From Demequina sp. (GTDB lineage Bacteria > Actinomycetota > Actinomycetes > Actinomycetales > Demequinaceae), in NCBI GenBank assembly GCA_024707205.1, contig JANQAD010000001.1, positions 434,001 to 498,000 of the forward strand: a DNA stretch of 64,000 nt, given 5' to 3'. This document shows, one piece after another, positions 1 through 7,873 of the stretch (position 1 is the first letter of the stretch; the number at the start of each line of letters is the position of its first letter). A program made the translations under genes and the position numbers. Below the pieces are notes generated by a model. It had not been told where the DNA came from, did no database searches, and saw only the letters and a list, made by a program, of their open reading frames with translations.

Positions 1-231
1 TTGAGGCACGCGCCAGCTGGAGAGGCGGTTCAGGTGGCGGCCGGCCACATAGATGTCACCGGTGCTTGGCCGCTCTTCCCTGAGGATCAGCTTCAGGAAG
101 GTGGACTTGCCCGAGCCGGAGGAGCCCACGAGGAACACGAAGTCCCCACGCTCAATCTCCACCGAGACGTCATCGAGCGCAGGCTTTGCGCCGCGCGCGT
201 ACACCTTGGAAACGTTGTCGAATCTGATCAT
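1..231 (-). CDS. ftsE: cell division ATP-binding protein FtsE (5' part; rest lies outside the window)
   Basis: The reverse strand from 231 encodes MIRFDNVSKVYARG followed by a Walker A motif, GSSGSGKST, and then FLKLILREERP and a Gly-rich stretch. These are the hallmarks of the N-terminal quarter of FtsE, the ATPase of the FtsEX complex that activates peptidoglycan hydrolases at the septum. About 77 codons are present and the reading frame runs off the window edge, so the signature and Walker B motifs cannot be checked. In actinobacteria ftsE normally lies directly downstream of prfB. Here prfB is on the same strand at 4497-5607 but two unrelated genes separate them. The identification is firm from the Walker A context; the other option is another small ABC ATPase. 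Confidence 0.85.
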   Translation of the reverse strand, partial: MIRFDNVSKVYARGAKPALDDVSVEIERGDFVFLVGSSGSGKSTFLKLILREERPSTGDIYVAGRHLNRLSSWRVPQ

Positions 232-338
232 GAGTCGCCGGACACGAGGGGTTGGACTCGCGCCTTCGTCTAGGGAAACACGGCCCGACGGCGGGTCAAG
301 TTAGGCGCGCCGCCTCCGCTTTGTGCGGGTCGTCACAC

Positions 339-3300
339 TCAGGGCCCGGTTTGGCGCTTGCGGGCAAGTCCGATGGCTACCGCGGCTCCTAGTGCTGCGA
401 GGATCACGAGGACAATCCACCACCAGCCTTGCGGGCCGTTGGGTGCGTTGTCGTGGTCGCCCGCGACCGCGGTGGGGCCGGGAGTCTCGGACTCCGAGGG
501 CGCGGCAGGGTCTCCCGGCTGCGCGGCGGAGCCGGTGGCTGCGGGTGTCGGCTCGACTGTGGCGCTGGGCTCTGCTGTGGTGCTGGGTCCTGCTGTGGTG
601 CCCGGCTGCGCGGTGGTGCCCGGAGCGCCGGTCGACGTGCCCGTCGCGCCTCGGTGCGGTGTGACTTCAGGCTTCGGCGTGACTTCGGGCTGCGGCGTGA
701 CGGTCGGCTCCGGCGTGACGGTCGGCTCCGGCGTGACGGTCGGCTCCGGCGTGACGGTCGGCTCACTGACTTGGGCGGCCGAGACCGCAAGGCTCGCCTG
801 CGCCGTGTCGTTCGCGGTCTGGCCGTCGTTGGCCACGTTCACGGCGGCACCGACGGCGAAGTCGCCAGTCGCGGTCGCCGTAGCGGTGACTGCGATGGGC
901 GGGATGGCATCTCCGGCCGTGAGCGTGCGCGAACAGCCTGTCTCGAGGTCACAGGACCATCCCGTTCCGGACAGTGAGGTGAGGGTGAGTCCGTCCGGAA
1001 CGTCGACGGTGACGTTCGCGCCGCCGACCGCCGAGTCTTCGCCCACGCTGGCGACCTGGGCGGTCCACGACACGGTGTCCCCCACGTGCGCGGTAGACGC
1101 ACCCGCGAGCGCGATCGACGCGTCGGTCAGCGAGTAGACGGTCAGGCGAACCGGCGCAGACGGGTGCGCGCGGTCCTTGGTGGCGGTCACCTCTCCAAAC
1201 CAGTCGCCGTCCGTGCCCAGCGGAATGGTGCCCTCGATCGCGAAGGTGTTGCCGCTCCCGGTGACCACGAGGCCAGGAGGCAGGCCGCTCACGGTGACCG
1301 TGGCGTCGGATTGCACAAAGCCGGAGACGGTCACGGGAATCGACACCGCCGTGCCAACCCGCACCTGCCGCGTGTAGGTGCCAACCGACACCGTTGGCGT
1401 GAGCACCGTGACCTTGACGCTCGATGTAGCGCCCCAGTCGGAGGCGGCCACGGTAAAGGTGCCGGAGTCGGCCGCGCTCGTGGGGGTGCCGCAGGCCTCG
1501 ATCCCCCAGTCGCTCACCGAGCGCACCGTGAGCCAGCTCAAGCCGGAGACCGTCACGGGTCCCCGCGACGTCGCGGTGTTTCGAGACAGGGAGAAGGGGA
1601 AGCACACCTCGACTCCCGCGGTGGCCCGCTCCGTGGCGCTGCGAGAGTCGAACCAGACGGACGGCGCTCCGCCGAGCCAATAGTCGATGTCGAGGTGGAC
1701 GTAGGCGTGATCGCTCGAACTCGACCCGGTGACGGGGTACCGCGAGAATCCAACGCCTCCCCCACCGCCGGAGCCGGCAGCGCCGCCCGATGCCGACTCT
1801 GCGCCGAGCGCACCCTGGCAACCGGCGCCGCCACCGCCCCCGCCACCGGACGTGGACCCCGTGGGCCCGTCTGCTCCGGGGTTGCCGTTCTGTCCGAAGC
1901 CCGCGGTATACGGCCCGTCATGGAACTCCCGTGCGGTGCCGGTGACGGTGGCGTCGAGGCAGTAGGCGGGCGCGATGCCGGGAGTACCGCTGCCGCTGCT
2001 CGCGGGGCTGAACCCAACAGTCGCCTCGAGCGTGAGGGCGCCCGGGCCTCCCTTGGGCGGCGCTTGGTCCTTGAGGAATCCGTAGTTTCCCCCACCGCCG
2101 CCGCCGCCGGGGCCGATCAGCAGCCACCCATGGACGGCGGCGGAGGCATCGTGGACGAGGAACACCCCGGAGCCATTGCCCCCGCGGCCGCCGTTACCGG
2201 CGACTCCGCCGCCATCCGAGCCGCCCGTGCCTCCCACCAGGTTCCCCGAGGATCCGCCGATGACGAGCCCGAGCTGATCGAGCGGCTTCACCAGGTGCGA
2301 GCCACCCACGGGGATGGTGGTCTTGACCGCCAGTCCTGCACCGCCGCTGCCGCCATGGAGCGTCTCGGTGCCAGTATCGCCGTTCCACGTCTCGGTGGAC
2401 TCCCCTGCGGCTCCCGGGGCGCCACCCGCGATTGCGCGCACCTGATAGGTGCCGGCGGGCAGCTGGACGTACTGCGCCGTGTCCGTAGCCGTGAAGTCGT
2501 AGGTGAGCGTCTGGCGAACCGCATCCACCTGGACCGTCGCGGTCGCGGTCGATGGGTTTCCCTCGCGCGCAAACCCACGCCCGTCATAGAGGTCGTTTGG
2601 TCCCGTGGTGCCGTCCGCCGCGATGCCCGTGACGCTGACGACGATGGGGCCTCCCTTGCCGAAGGTGTACGAGATGGGACCGACTGCGGTCGTGAACTGT
2701 GTGCCCTCGATGTCCCAGCGCAGCTGTGCGGGGGCGGGGTCTCCCACTACGGGAGTGAGCGTGACCGCGTCTCCCACGGTGGCGGACGCGGGCGCGGCGA
2801 CAGCGGCCACGGTGGGCGAGATGAGCGGCGCGCGCAGGATGCGCTCCACGCTGATGGGGACCACCCTCTGCGATGCGAACACGTATCCCACAGGGCCGAG
2901 CGTGTAGCGGTCGATGGCCGTGACGCTGATGACTCCCACACGCACCACGTCGATTGCGCTGCTGGTGCCCACGGCGCTCATTGAGACCGCGTTGACGTCG
3001 AGGGGAGGGACCAGGTAGAAGTTCGTGTCATTCTCGCTGGTCGAGTAGATCTCGCCGTCGAGCGTATCCACGGCGTTGACGACCACGGGGTTGCGCCCCA
3101 ACTCCAGATCCGTGACTGACTTGGACCCTGGCGGCAGGCTCATCTTCGTGCTCGTGAACCCGGCAACGGCAAACCGGTACACCGCGAGGTTTTCCGTGTC
3201 GGCCACCCAGAAGGTGGATCCGCCTGGGTTGATGACGATGTCTCCCGGCGTGCCGTTGATAGGCAAGTCCCGCCCCAGTTCGAGGGCGGCGAGGTCCACC

Positions 3301-3830
3301 ACCTGCACGTCTCGTCCCGTTGCGGACGCCACATACGCCACAGTTCCGTCTGGGGCGACAACGAATGACGTTGGCGCGTTGGGCAGCGACATCGCCCCGG
3401 TCACCTCACCAGTGGCGATCTCCGCGATCGTCAGGGTGTTGGGCGCCGCCGTGAGCACGGCGAGGCTGTGGCGATCCGGCAGCACCGCGATCGACACCGG
3501 AGTGCCCTCAAGATCCAGAACGTTGCGCGTCACGGCGAGGCTGGCCGCAGCGACCGCGCTCACGCGGGAGCCTTCGGGTCCAGTGCCGAGCGCCAGTACG
3601 GTGGTGGCGTCCGGCGCGTAAACGGCGTCCACCATGCCGGGTACATTGAGCACCGTGGCCGACCCGCCCTCATACGTGGCCAACTGCCCAAAGATGGTGA
3701 CGTACACGTCTGGGCCGGGCCCGGTTGCGGCCGACGCTGTGGTCGCCGACGAGGCGGCCGTCATCAGCGCAGCGCCCATCAGCAGCGCAGCGGCACCCAC
3801 CGCAGCCTTTCGGCCCGTCAACCCCAGCAC
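339..3830 (-). CDS. large mosaic cell-surface protein: beta-propeller, Gly-rich domain, Ig-like/DUF11 repeats, C-terminal anchor
   Basis: A 1163-residue secreted protein. It starts with a signal peptide (residues 1-35, ending ASA). Residues about 40-330 have repeats typical of a YVTN/NHL-like beta-propeller (AVLPDRHSLAVLTA, VVAPDGTVAYVASATGRD). A PKD/Ig-like segment follows (about 340-440), then a very Gly-rich region (about 460-720, with runs such as GGGGGGG), then putative-Ig and DUF11-like beta-sandwich repeats (about 730-1000). Near the C terminus are TPEPTV repeats and a Thr/Pro/Ala-rich wall-spanning stalk. A hydrophobic helix (WWWIVLVILAALGAAVAIGL) and a basic ARKR tail end the protein. 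No LPXTG sorting motif is visible, so anchoring is probably by the helix. The role is likely adhesion or polymer binding, but no specific ligand can be assigned. It is divergent from the TetR gene at 3884. Confidence 0.75.
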   Translation of the reverse strand: MLGLTGRKAAVGAAALLMGAALMTAASSATTASAATGPGPDVYVTIFGQLATYEGGSATVLNVPGMVDAVYAPDATTVLALGTGPEGSRVSAVAAASLAVTRNVLDLEGTPVSIAVLPDRHSLAVLTAAPNTLTIAEIATGEVTGAMSLPNAPTSFVVAPDGTVAYVASATGRDVQVVDLAALELGRDLPINGTPGDIVINPGGSTFWVADTENLAVYRFAVAGFTSTKMSLPPGSKSVTDLELGRNPVVVNAVDTLDGEIYSTSENDTNFYLVPPLDVNAVSMSAVGTSSAIDVVRVGVISVTAIDRYTLGPVGYVFASQRVVPISVERILRAPLISPTVAAVAAPASATVGDAVTLTPVVGDPAPAQLRWDIEGTQFTTAVGPISYTFGKGGPIVVSVTGIAADGTTGPNDLYDGRGFAREGNPSTATATVQVDAVRQTLTYDFTATDTAQYVQLPAGTYQVRAIAGGAPGAAGESTETWNGDTGTETLHGGSGGAGLAVKTTIPVGGSHLVKPLDQLGLVIGGSSGNLVGGTGGSDGGGVAGNGGRGGNGSGVFLVHDASAAVHGWLLIGPGGGGGGGNYGFLKDQAPPKGGPGALTLEATVGFSPASSGSGTPGIAPAYCLDATVTGTAREFHDGPYTAGFGQNGNPGADGPTGSTSGGGGGGGAGCQGALGAESASGGAAGSGGGGGVGFSRYPVTGSSSSDHAYVHLDIDYWLGGAPSVWFDSRSATERATAGVEVCFPFSLSRNTATSRGPVTVSGLSWLTVRSVSDWGIEACGTPTSAADSGTFTVAASDWGATSSVKVTVLTPTVSVGTYTRQVRVGTAVSIPVTVSGFVQSDATVTVSGLPPGLVVTGSGNTFAIEGTIPLGTDGDWFGEVTATKDRAHPSAPVRLTVYSLTDASIALAGASTAHVGDTVSWTAQVASVGEDSAVGGANVTVDVPDGLTLTSLSGTGWSCDLETGCSRTLTAGDAIPPIAVTATATATGDFAVGAAVNVANDGQTANDTAQASLAVSAAQVSEPTVTPEPTVTPEPTVTPEPTVTPQPEVTPKPEVTPHRGATGTSTGAPGTTAQPGTTAGPSTTAEPSATVEPTPAATGSAAQPGDPAAPSESETPGPTAVAGDHDNAPNGPQGWWWIVLVILAALGAAVAIGLARKRQTGP
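693..764 (-). repeat. 18-bp tandem repeat encoding TPEPTV units
   Basis: Four exact copies of an 18-bp unit (CGGCGTGACGGTCGGCTC on the plus strand) run head to tail inside the surface-protein gene, with degenerate copies just before them (about 667-692). Six residues are encoded per unit, so copy-number change would lengthen or shorten the Pro/Thr stalk without breaking the frame. Confidence 0.9.
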
Positions 3831-3883
3831 GTCAACGAGAATAACGAAACTTCTTCGCTTTAGGTGCGACTACGCTCGGTGGC
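3831..3883. promoter_or_regulatory. divergent promoter region between surface protein and TetR gene
   Basis: Only 53 bp separate two divergent starts. The spacer holds a small palindrome, CGAA-N5-TTCG, at 3845-3857, a reasonable candidate TetR operator. A TACGCT hexamer at 3871-3876 sits so close to the GTG at 3884 that the regulator mRNA would be nearly leaderless. This is inferred from position; there is no direct evidence of binding. Confidence 0.35.
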
Positions 3884-4492
3884 GTGACGAATCCCACGGC
3901 GACCGTGCGCACCAAGCCGCGCCAGCGTCGGGCCCAAGAGCGCGTGGACGCGCTGCTGGACGCCGCCGCTTCGCTCATCGAGCGCGGCGGGTTGGACGCG
4001 GTCACGACCACCGCGGTGGCCGCCGAGGCGGGGGCGTCCATTGGCGGCCTCTACCGCTACTTCGAGGACGCGCGGGCGATCCTGCGCGGGCTCGCGGCAC
4101 GCAACATGGACCGGTTCTGGGCGGGCATCGACGCAGACCCGCCGGCAGGGGCCGGGCGCGCGTTCCTCGCAGGTGTGATGAGCCGCTATGTGGCCTTCGC
4201 CCGCACCGAACCAGGCTTCACGGCGCTGCGGTTCGGGCAGGTGCTCGACGGCTATGGGGGCGAGCGCACGGTCTCGACGCAGATCGCCGAGCACCTCGAG
4301 GCCGCCTACGTGCGCACCGGCGCCGTGGCGCCCTCAGCTGATCTGCGCCTGGACCTGGAGATCGCGGCGACCATGTCGTCCGCACTCATGGACCTCGCGT
4401 TCGCCATGGACCCGCGCGGCGACCAGCAGGTGATCGACCGCACCATTGAACTCGCGCTCGTGCTGCTCTCGCGGCACGCGCAACCCGAATAG
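3884..4492 (+). CDS. TetR/AcrR family transcriptional regulator
   Basis: A 202-residue protein with the usual TetR plan. Residues about 12-60 form the N-terminal helix-turn-helix ([20 protein letters not shown], then [19 protein letters not shown]), where [16 protein letters not shown] matches the recognition helix and start of helix 4. The rest is an all-helical ligand and dimerisation domain with no identifiable ligand. It starts at GTG 3884 and is divergent from the large surface protein 53 bp away, so autoregulation and control of that gene are plausible. Its stop at 4492 lies 4 bp from the prfB stop, so the two genes converge. The family call is strong; the target is inferred. Confidence 0.85.
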   Translation: MTNPTATVRTKPRQRRAQERVDALLDAAASLIERGGLDAVTTTAVAAEAGASIGGLYRYFEDARAILRGLAARNMDRFWAGIDADPPAGAGRAFLAGVMSRYVAFARTEPGFTALRFGQVLDGYGGERTVSTQIAEHLEAAYVRTGAVAPSADLRLDLEIAATMSSALMDLAFAMDPRGDQQVIDRTIELALVLLSRHAQPE

Positions 4493-4496
4493 CCGC

Positions 4497-5607
4497 CTAC
4501 GACTGCGCGGCAGCGGACCGGCGCCAGCGGATGCCCGCGTCGATGAAGCCGTCTAGGTCGCCGTCGAACACCAGCTGCGGGTTTCCCACCTCGTAGCCGG
4601 TGCGCAGGTCCTTGACGAGCTGCTGGCCGTAGAGGAAGTACGAGCGCATCTGGTCGCCCCAGGATGCCTTGATGTCCCCGGCGAGTTCCTTCTTCTGGGC
4701 CGCCTCCTCCTCCTTCTTGAGGAGCAGCAGTCGCGTCTGCAGCACGCGCATCGCGGCCGCGCGGTTCTTGAATCTGGCTCTTCTCGTCCTGCATCGACAC
4801 CACGATCCCGGTGGGCAGGTGGGTGATGCGCACCGCCGAGTCGGTGGTGTTCACGGACTGGCCGCCGGGGCCGGACGAGCGGAACACGTCGATGCGGATG
4901 TCGCTCTCGGGCACCTCCACCTCCACGGCCTCCTCCATCACGGGGATCACCTCGACGGCCGCGAAGCTCGTCTGCCGCTTGTCCGCGGAGCCGAAGGGGC
5001 TGATGCGGGCCAACCGGTGCGTCCCTGCCTCAACCGACAGCGTGCCGTAGGCGTACGGGGCATCCACCTCGAACGTCGCCGACTTGATGCCCGCGCCCTC
5101 TGCATACGAGGTGTCCATGACCTTGGCGGGGTAGCCGTGCCGCTCCGCCCAGCGCAGGTACATGCGCAGCAGCATCTCGGCGAAGTCGGTCGCATCGTCG
5201 CCACCCGCGCCCGAGCGGATGGTGACGACGGCGCCGCGGTCGTCCCACTCCCCCGTCATGAGGGTGCGAACCTCCATCGCGGCGAGGTCCGTCTTGAGCT
5301 TGGACAGCTCCGCGTCGGCCTCCGCGAGAGTCTCCGCGTCTTCGCCCTCGGTGCCAAGCTCCACGAGCACGTCAAGGTCGTCGATGCGGCCGCGCATGAC
5401 GTTGAGCCGCTCCAGCTCGGCATTCGCCTGGCTGAGCTGGCTCGTGACCCGCTGGGCGTTCTCCTGGTTGTCCCAGAGGTCGGGCGCGGTGGCCTGCTCA
5501 CTCAGGTCTGCGATGCGTGCCTTGAGGGCCGACGGGTCGCTCACCGCCTCGATCTGCGCAAACGTGCTCTTCAGCTCGCTGAGCTCTGCTGGGAAGTCGG
5601 TGGCCAC
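4497..5607 (-). CDS. prfB: peptide chain release factor 2 (frameshifted near 4767-4770)
   Basis: Class I release factor that reads UGA/UAA and triggers peptide release. The frame from GTG 5607 ([17 protein letters not shown]) shows the RF2 SPF specificity tripeptide ([14 protein letters not shown]) and the catalytic GGQ ([20 protein letters not shown]). After codon 279 or so the frame breaks at MQDEKSQIQ and resumes one base over as [21 protein letters not shown], ending at 4497. Removing one A from the CAAG on the coding strand (4767-4770) restores a 369-residue protein of normal RF2 length. The break is not at the E. coli programmed frameshift site near codon 25. Since prfB is essential, a sequencing error is the simplest reading. 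Longer upstream ORF extensions are not homologous and were ignored. Confidence 0.9.
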
Positions 5608-5824
5608 GACCGGCAAGTCTACCGGCGCCCATTGTGTCCCCGCGCGGAACCGCACCTCTTCGCGCCGTACGCACACCAGCGTCGGGCGGGGGCCTTCCTC
5701 CACTCCCGTACGCACCTGGGCGTCGGATCCGGGTGCGTTTCCAGCGTCCATGTGCGTACGGGAGCCGGGAAAGTGTGCCTTGCAGCCCGACGCTCCAGCG
5801 GCTTTCGCCCCTAGGCTGGCTTCC
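5608..5824. repeat. prfB-clc spacer with inverted repeats
   Basis: This 217-bp divergent spacer contains a perfect 13-bp inverted repeat, CTCCCGTACGCAC at 5703-5715 and its complement at 5752-5764. A further CGTACGCAC copy lies near 5667. The spacer also carries an inverted pair of the window-wide octamer (AGCGTCGG at 5678, CCGACGCT at 5787). Both promoters (prfB leftward, clc rightward) must lie here, but none was confidently picked out. Confidence 0.6.
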
Positions 5825-7093
5825 GTGACGGAAGTAGTCGGACCGGGGCCCACTGTCAGATCTCTCGTGGCCACTGCATGGCCGGCGCTCGTGATCGGAG
5901 TCCTCTCGGGCCTGCTCATGGCGGGCGTCAACTGGATCTCGCATGGCTTGGAGAACGTGCTGTGGGACTCGCTGCCGGGCGCGCTCGGGATCGCGAGCGG
6001 TGGGGCGGTGTGGATCATCGCGGTCCTGACCGCGACGGGCATCGCGGTGGGCGTCACCGTGTGGCTCGTTCCCGGTCACGCGGGCCCCGATCCCGCGACA
6101 ACGGAACTCGTGTCCAAGCCCCTCCCTCTCGTCGCCCTCCCCGGGGTCGCGATCGCCCTCATCCTTGGCCTCGCTGGAGGCGTGAGCCTTGGCCCAGAGA
6201 ACCCGATCATCGCGGTGGCCGTGGGTCTGTCGGTGTGGCTGGTGGCGCGTATGGCACCACGCACTCCCGTGCAGAGCGTCGTCATCGTCGCCACCGCGGG
6301 AATCCTCGGCGCGATGTTCGGTTCGCCCGTGGCGGCGGCCTTGCTGTTGACCGAGATGCTCGCCGAGTTCCGAGCTCCCGGAGCCATGTGGGACAAGCTC
6401 TTCGCGCCGCTCATCGCGGCCTCGACCGGCGCCGTGGTGACGATCCTCATCGGCGAGGGCATGGCGCTGCCAACCTTGCCCGCCTACGAGCTGGCGCACT
6501 GGATCGACCTGGTCTCGGCGCTCGCGATCTCCGCGGCGGCTGCGGCCCTGGGGATCCTCGCGGCGCTCGCACTTCCCCCGCTGCACCGGCTGCTGCACTC
6601 GCTTCGCCATCCGGTGCTGTACCTGGGCGCGGGCGGCCTCTTGCTCGGCGTGCTGGGCGCGATCGGCGGCACCGTGACCCTGTTCAAAGGCGCGGACCAG
6701 TCCGCCCAGTTGGTGCAAGACGCCCCCACCATGAGCGTCGGCCAGCTTGCCCTGGTGACGATCGTCAAGATTGCCGCACTGCTCGTGGCCGCCGCCGCGA
6801 GCTTCCGAGGCGGCCGCATCTTCCCCTCGATGTTCATCGGGGTGGCGCTGGGCCTGCTGATCGCCGCCATCATCCCTGGTATCCCAGAGACCTTGGCCGT
6901 TGCGGCCGCCACCCTTGGATTTGTGCTCGCCGTGAGCCGCAGCGGCTGGCTGGCGCTGTTCATCGCGGCGGCCGTGGCCGGGTCCACCACGATCCTCGGC
7001 ATCATGTGCCTCGCGATCCTGCCCGCGTGGCTCATCGTCACGCGCGGGCCGCGCATGATCGTCAACGACGCGAACGAGCCGGCAAACGCATGA
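5825..7093 (+). CDS. ClC-family chloride channel/antiporter-like membrane protein
   Basis: A 422-residue, very hydrophobic protein with about ten membrane segments and the inverted-repeat plan of ClC proteins. [17 protein letters not shown] occupies the place of the GxExP helix-N motif, [17 protein letters not shown] corresponds to the second conserved region, and [17 protein letters not shown] resembles the later GxFxP region. The canonical GREGP sequence with its gating glutamate is replaced by LGPEN, as in a divergent actinobacterial branch often annotated only as 'ion channel protein'. It starts at GTG 5825, chosen because the upstream frame is not conserved-looking, and overlaps the next gene by ATGA at 7090. 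Transport of chloride or fluoride is inferred; ion and mechanism are not certain. Confidence 0.8.
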   Translation: MTEVVGPGPTVRSLVATAWPALVIGVLSGLLMAGVNWISHGLENVLWDSLPGALGIASGGAVWIIAVLTATGIAVGVTVWLVPGHAGPDPATTELVSKPLPLVALPGVAIALILGLAGGVSLGPENPIIAVAVGLSVWLVARMAPRTPVQSVVIVATAGILGAMFGSPVAAALLLTEMLAEFRAPGAMWDKLFAPLIAASTGAVVTILIGEGMALPTLPAYELAHWIDLVSALAISAAAAALGILAALALPPLHRLLHSLRHPVLYLGAGGLLLGVLGAIGGTVTLFKGADQSAQLVQDAPTMSVGQLALVTIVKIAALLVAAAASFRGGRIFPSMFIGVALGLLIAAIIPGIPETLAVAAATLGFVLAVSRSGWLALFIAAAVAGSTTILGIMCLAILPAWLIVTRGPRMIVNDANEPANA

Positions 7094-7748
7094 GTGAGGA
7101 CGGTTGGAAGGCGTTCCTCGCCGCTGATGGCCTCGAGGACTGGGCCGTGCTCCACGGCGGCGCGGTCACGGTGTTTCCGGTCGCCTCGCTCGCGGACGGG
7201 CTGCGGCTGGCCGACGCGGTGGCCGGGGCCGACGGGTTCGCGGGCTCTGGAGCGGTACTCACCTTGGGCGACGACAGGCTGAGTGTGCGGCTGACGCAAG
7301 ACATGTGGTCACTCGAGCCTCGGCACGTTGAGCTCGCCTCGCCGTCTCGGCGGCCGCGCGCGAGGTGGGTGCAGTGGCCGACCGTTCCCGCATCCAAGAG
7401 GTGCAGCTTGCCGTGTCGGCGAAGCCCTCCGAGGCGAACTTGCCGTTCTGGCGCGCCGTGCTCGGCTACGCGGCAATGGCCGATGACAACGGCGTGGATC
7501 CGCTTGGCCACTCATCGGTGATGTGGGCCCAGGAACTGGACGAAGACAAGGACCTGCGTCACGCGATGCACATCGACGTCTCGGTGCCGCGAGAGTTCGT
7601 GGAGGCGCGCGTGGCCGCCGCGGTCGCGGCCGGCGGTCGCATCGTCGTCGACAAGGGAGATGGCTGGCGCGTGCTCGCCGACGCATCCGGCAACAAGGTC
7701 TGCGTGGTTGCCTGGCCGGATGGCGCAGCGGAGACCTCAGCCGACTAA
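7090..7748 (+). CDS. pterin dehydratase-like/VOC (glyoxalase-like) domain protein, frameshifted near 7340
   Basis: The start overlaps the channel gene (ATGA). The first frame gives [20 protein letters not shown] and continues to MWSLEPRHVELA, resembling a pterin-4a-carbinolamine dehydratase-like N-terminal half. The reading then continues one frame over as VSAAAREVGAVADRSRIQEVQ into a VOC fold (PFWRAVLGYAAMADDNGVDPLG, HIDVSVP, GNKVCVVAWPDG). Adding one base to the GCCTCGCC run near 7337-7343 joins both halves into about 219 residues. Actinobacterial proteins with this two-part architecture are known, usually annotated as VOC family proteins of unknown substrate. Treat it as one gene with a likely sequence error. 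It is convergent with adhE; a shared terminator follows. Confidence 0.7.
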
Positions 7749-7782
7749 CCCAGCCACGGCGTCGGGCCGCTCCAAAGAACAC

Positions 7783-7819
7783 GAAGGCCCCGCCGCCCTT
7801 GTGGGGCGACGGGACCTTC
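7783..7819. terminator. bidirectional terminator between VOC gene and adhE
   Basis: A GC-rich stem begins GAAGGCCCCG and pairs with the segment ending CGGGACCTTC, around a short loop with two C-A mismatches. It lies between the convergent ends at 7748 and 7874, so it can serve both. Confidence 0.65.
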
Positions 7820-7873
7820 AGGCCTCACGCGCTGAATTGTGTCCCTAGCCGGCGCGGAGGCTGGGCGCCGCGA

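Noticed and set aside
693..764. 18-bp repeat array as a CRISPR
   Set aside because: No spacers; the units are contiguous, in frame and encode a Pro/Thr stalk.
1086..2984. 632-codon plus-strand frame opposite the surface protein
   Set aside because: Arg/Gly/Ala/His-rich shadow with no recognisable domain; the minus strand has a signal peptide and ordered domains.
5608..6057. N-terminal extension of prfB back to 6057
   Set aside because: The added residues overlap the clc gene and do not resemble RF2; GTG 5607 gives normal length.
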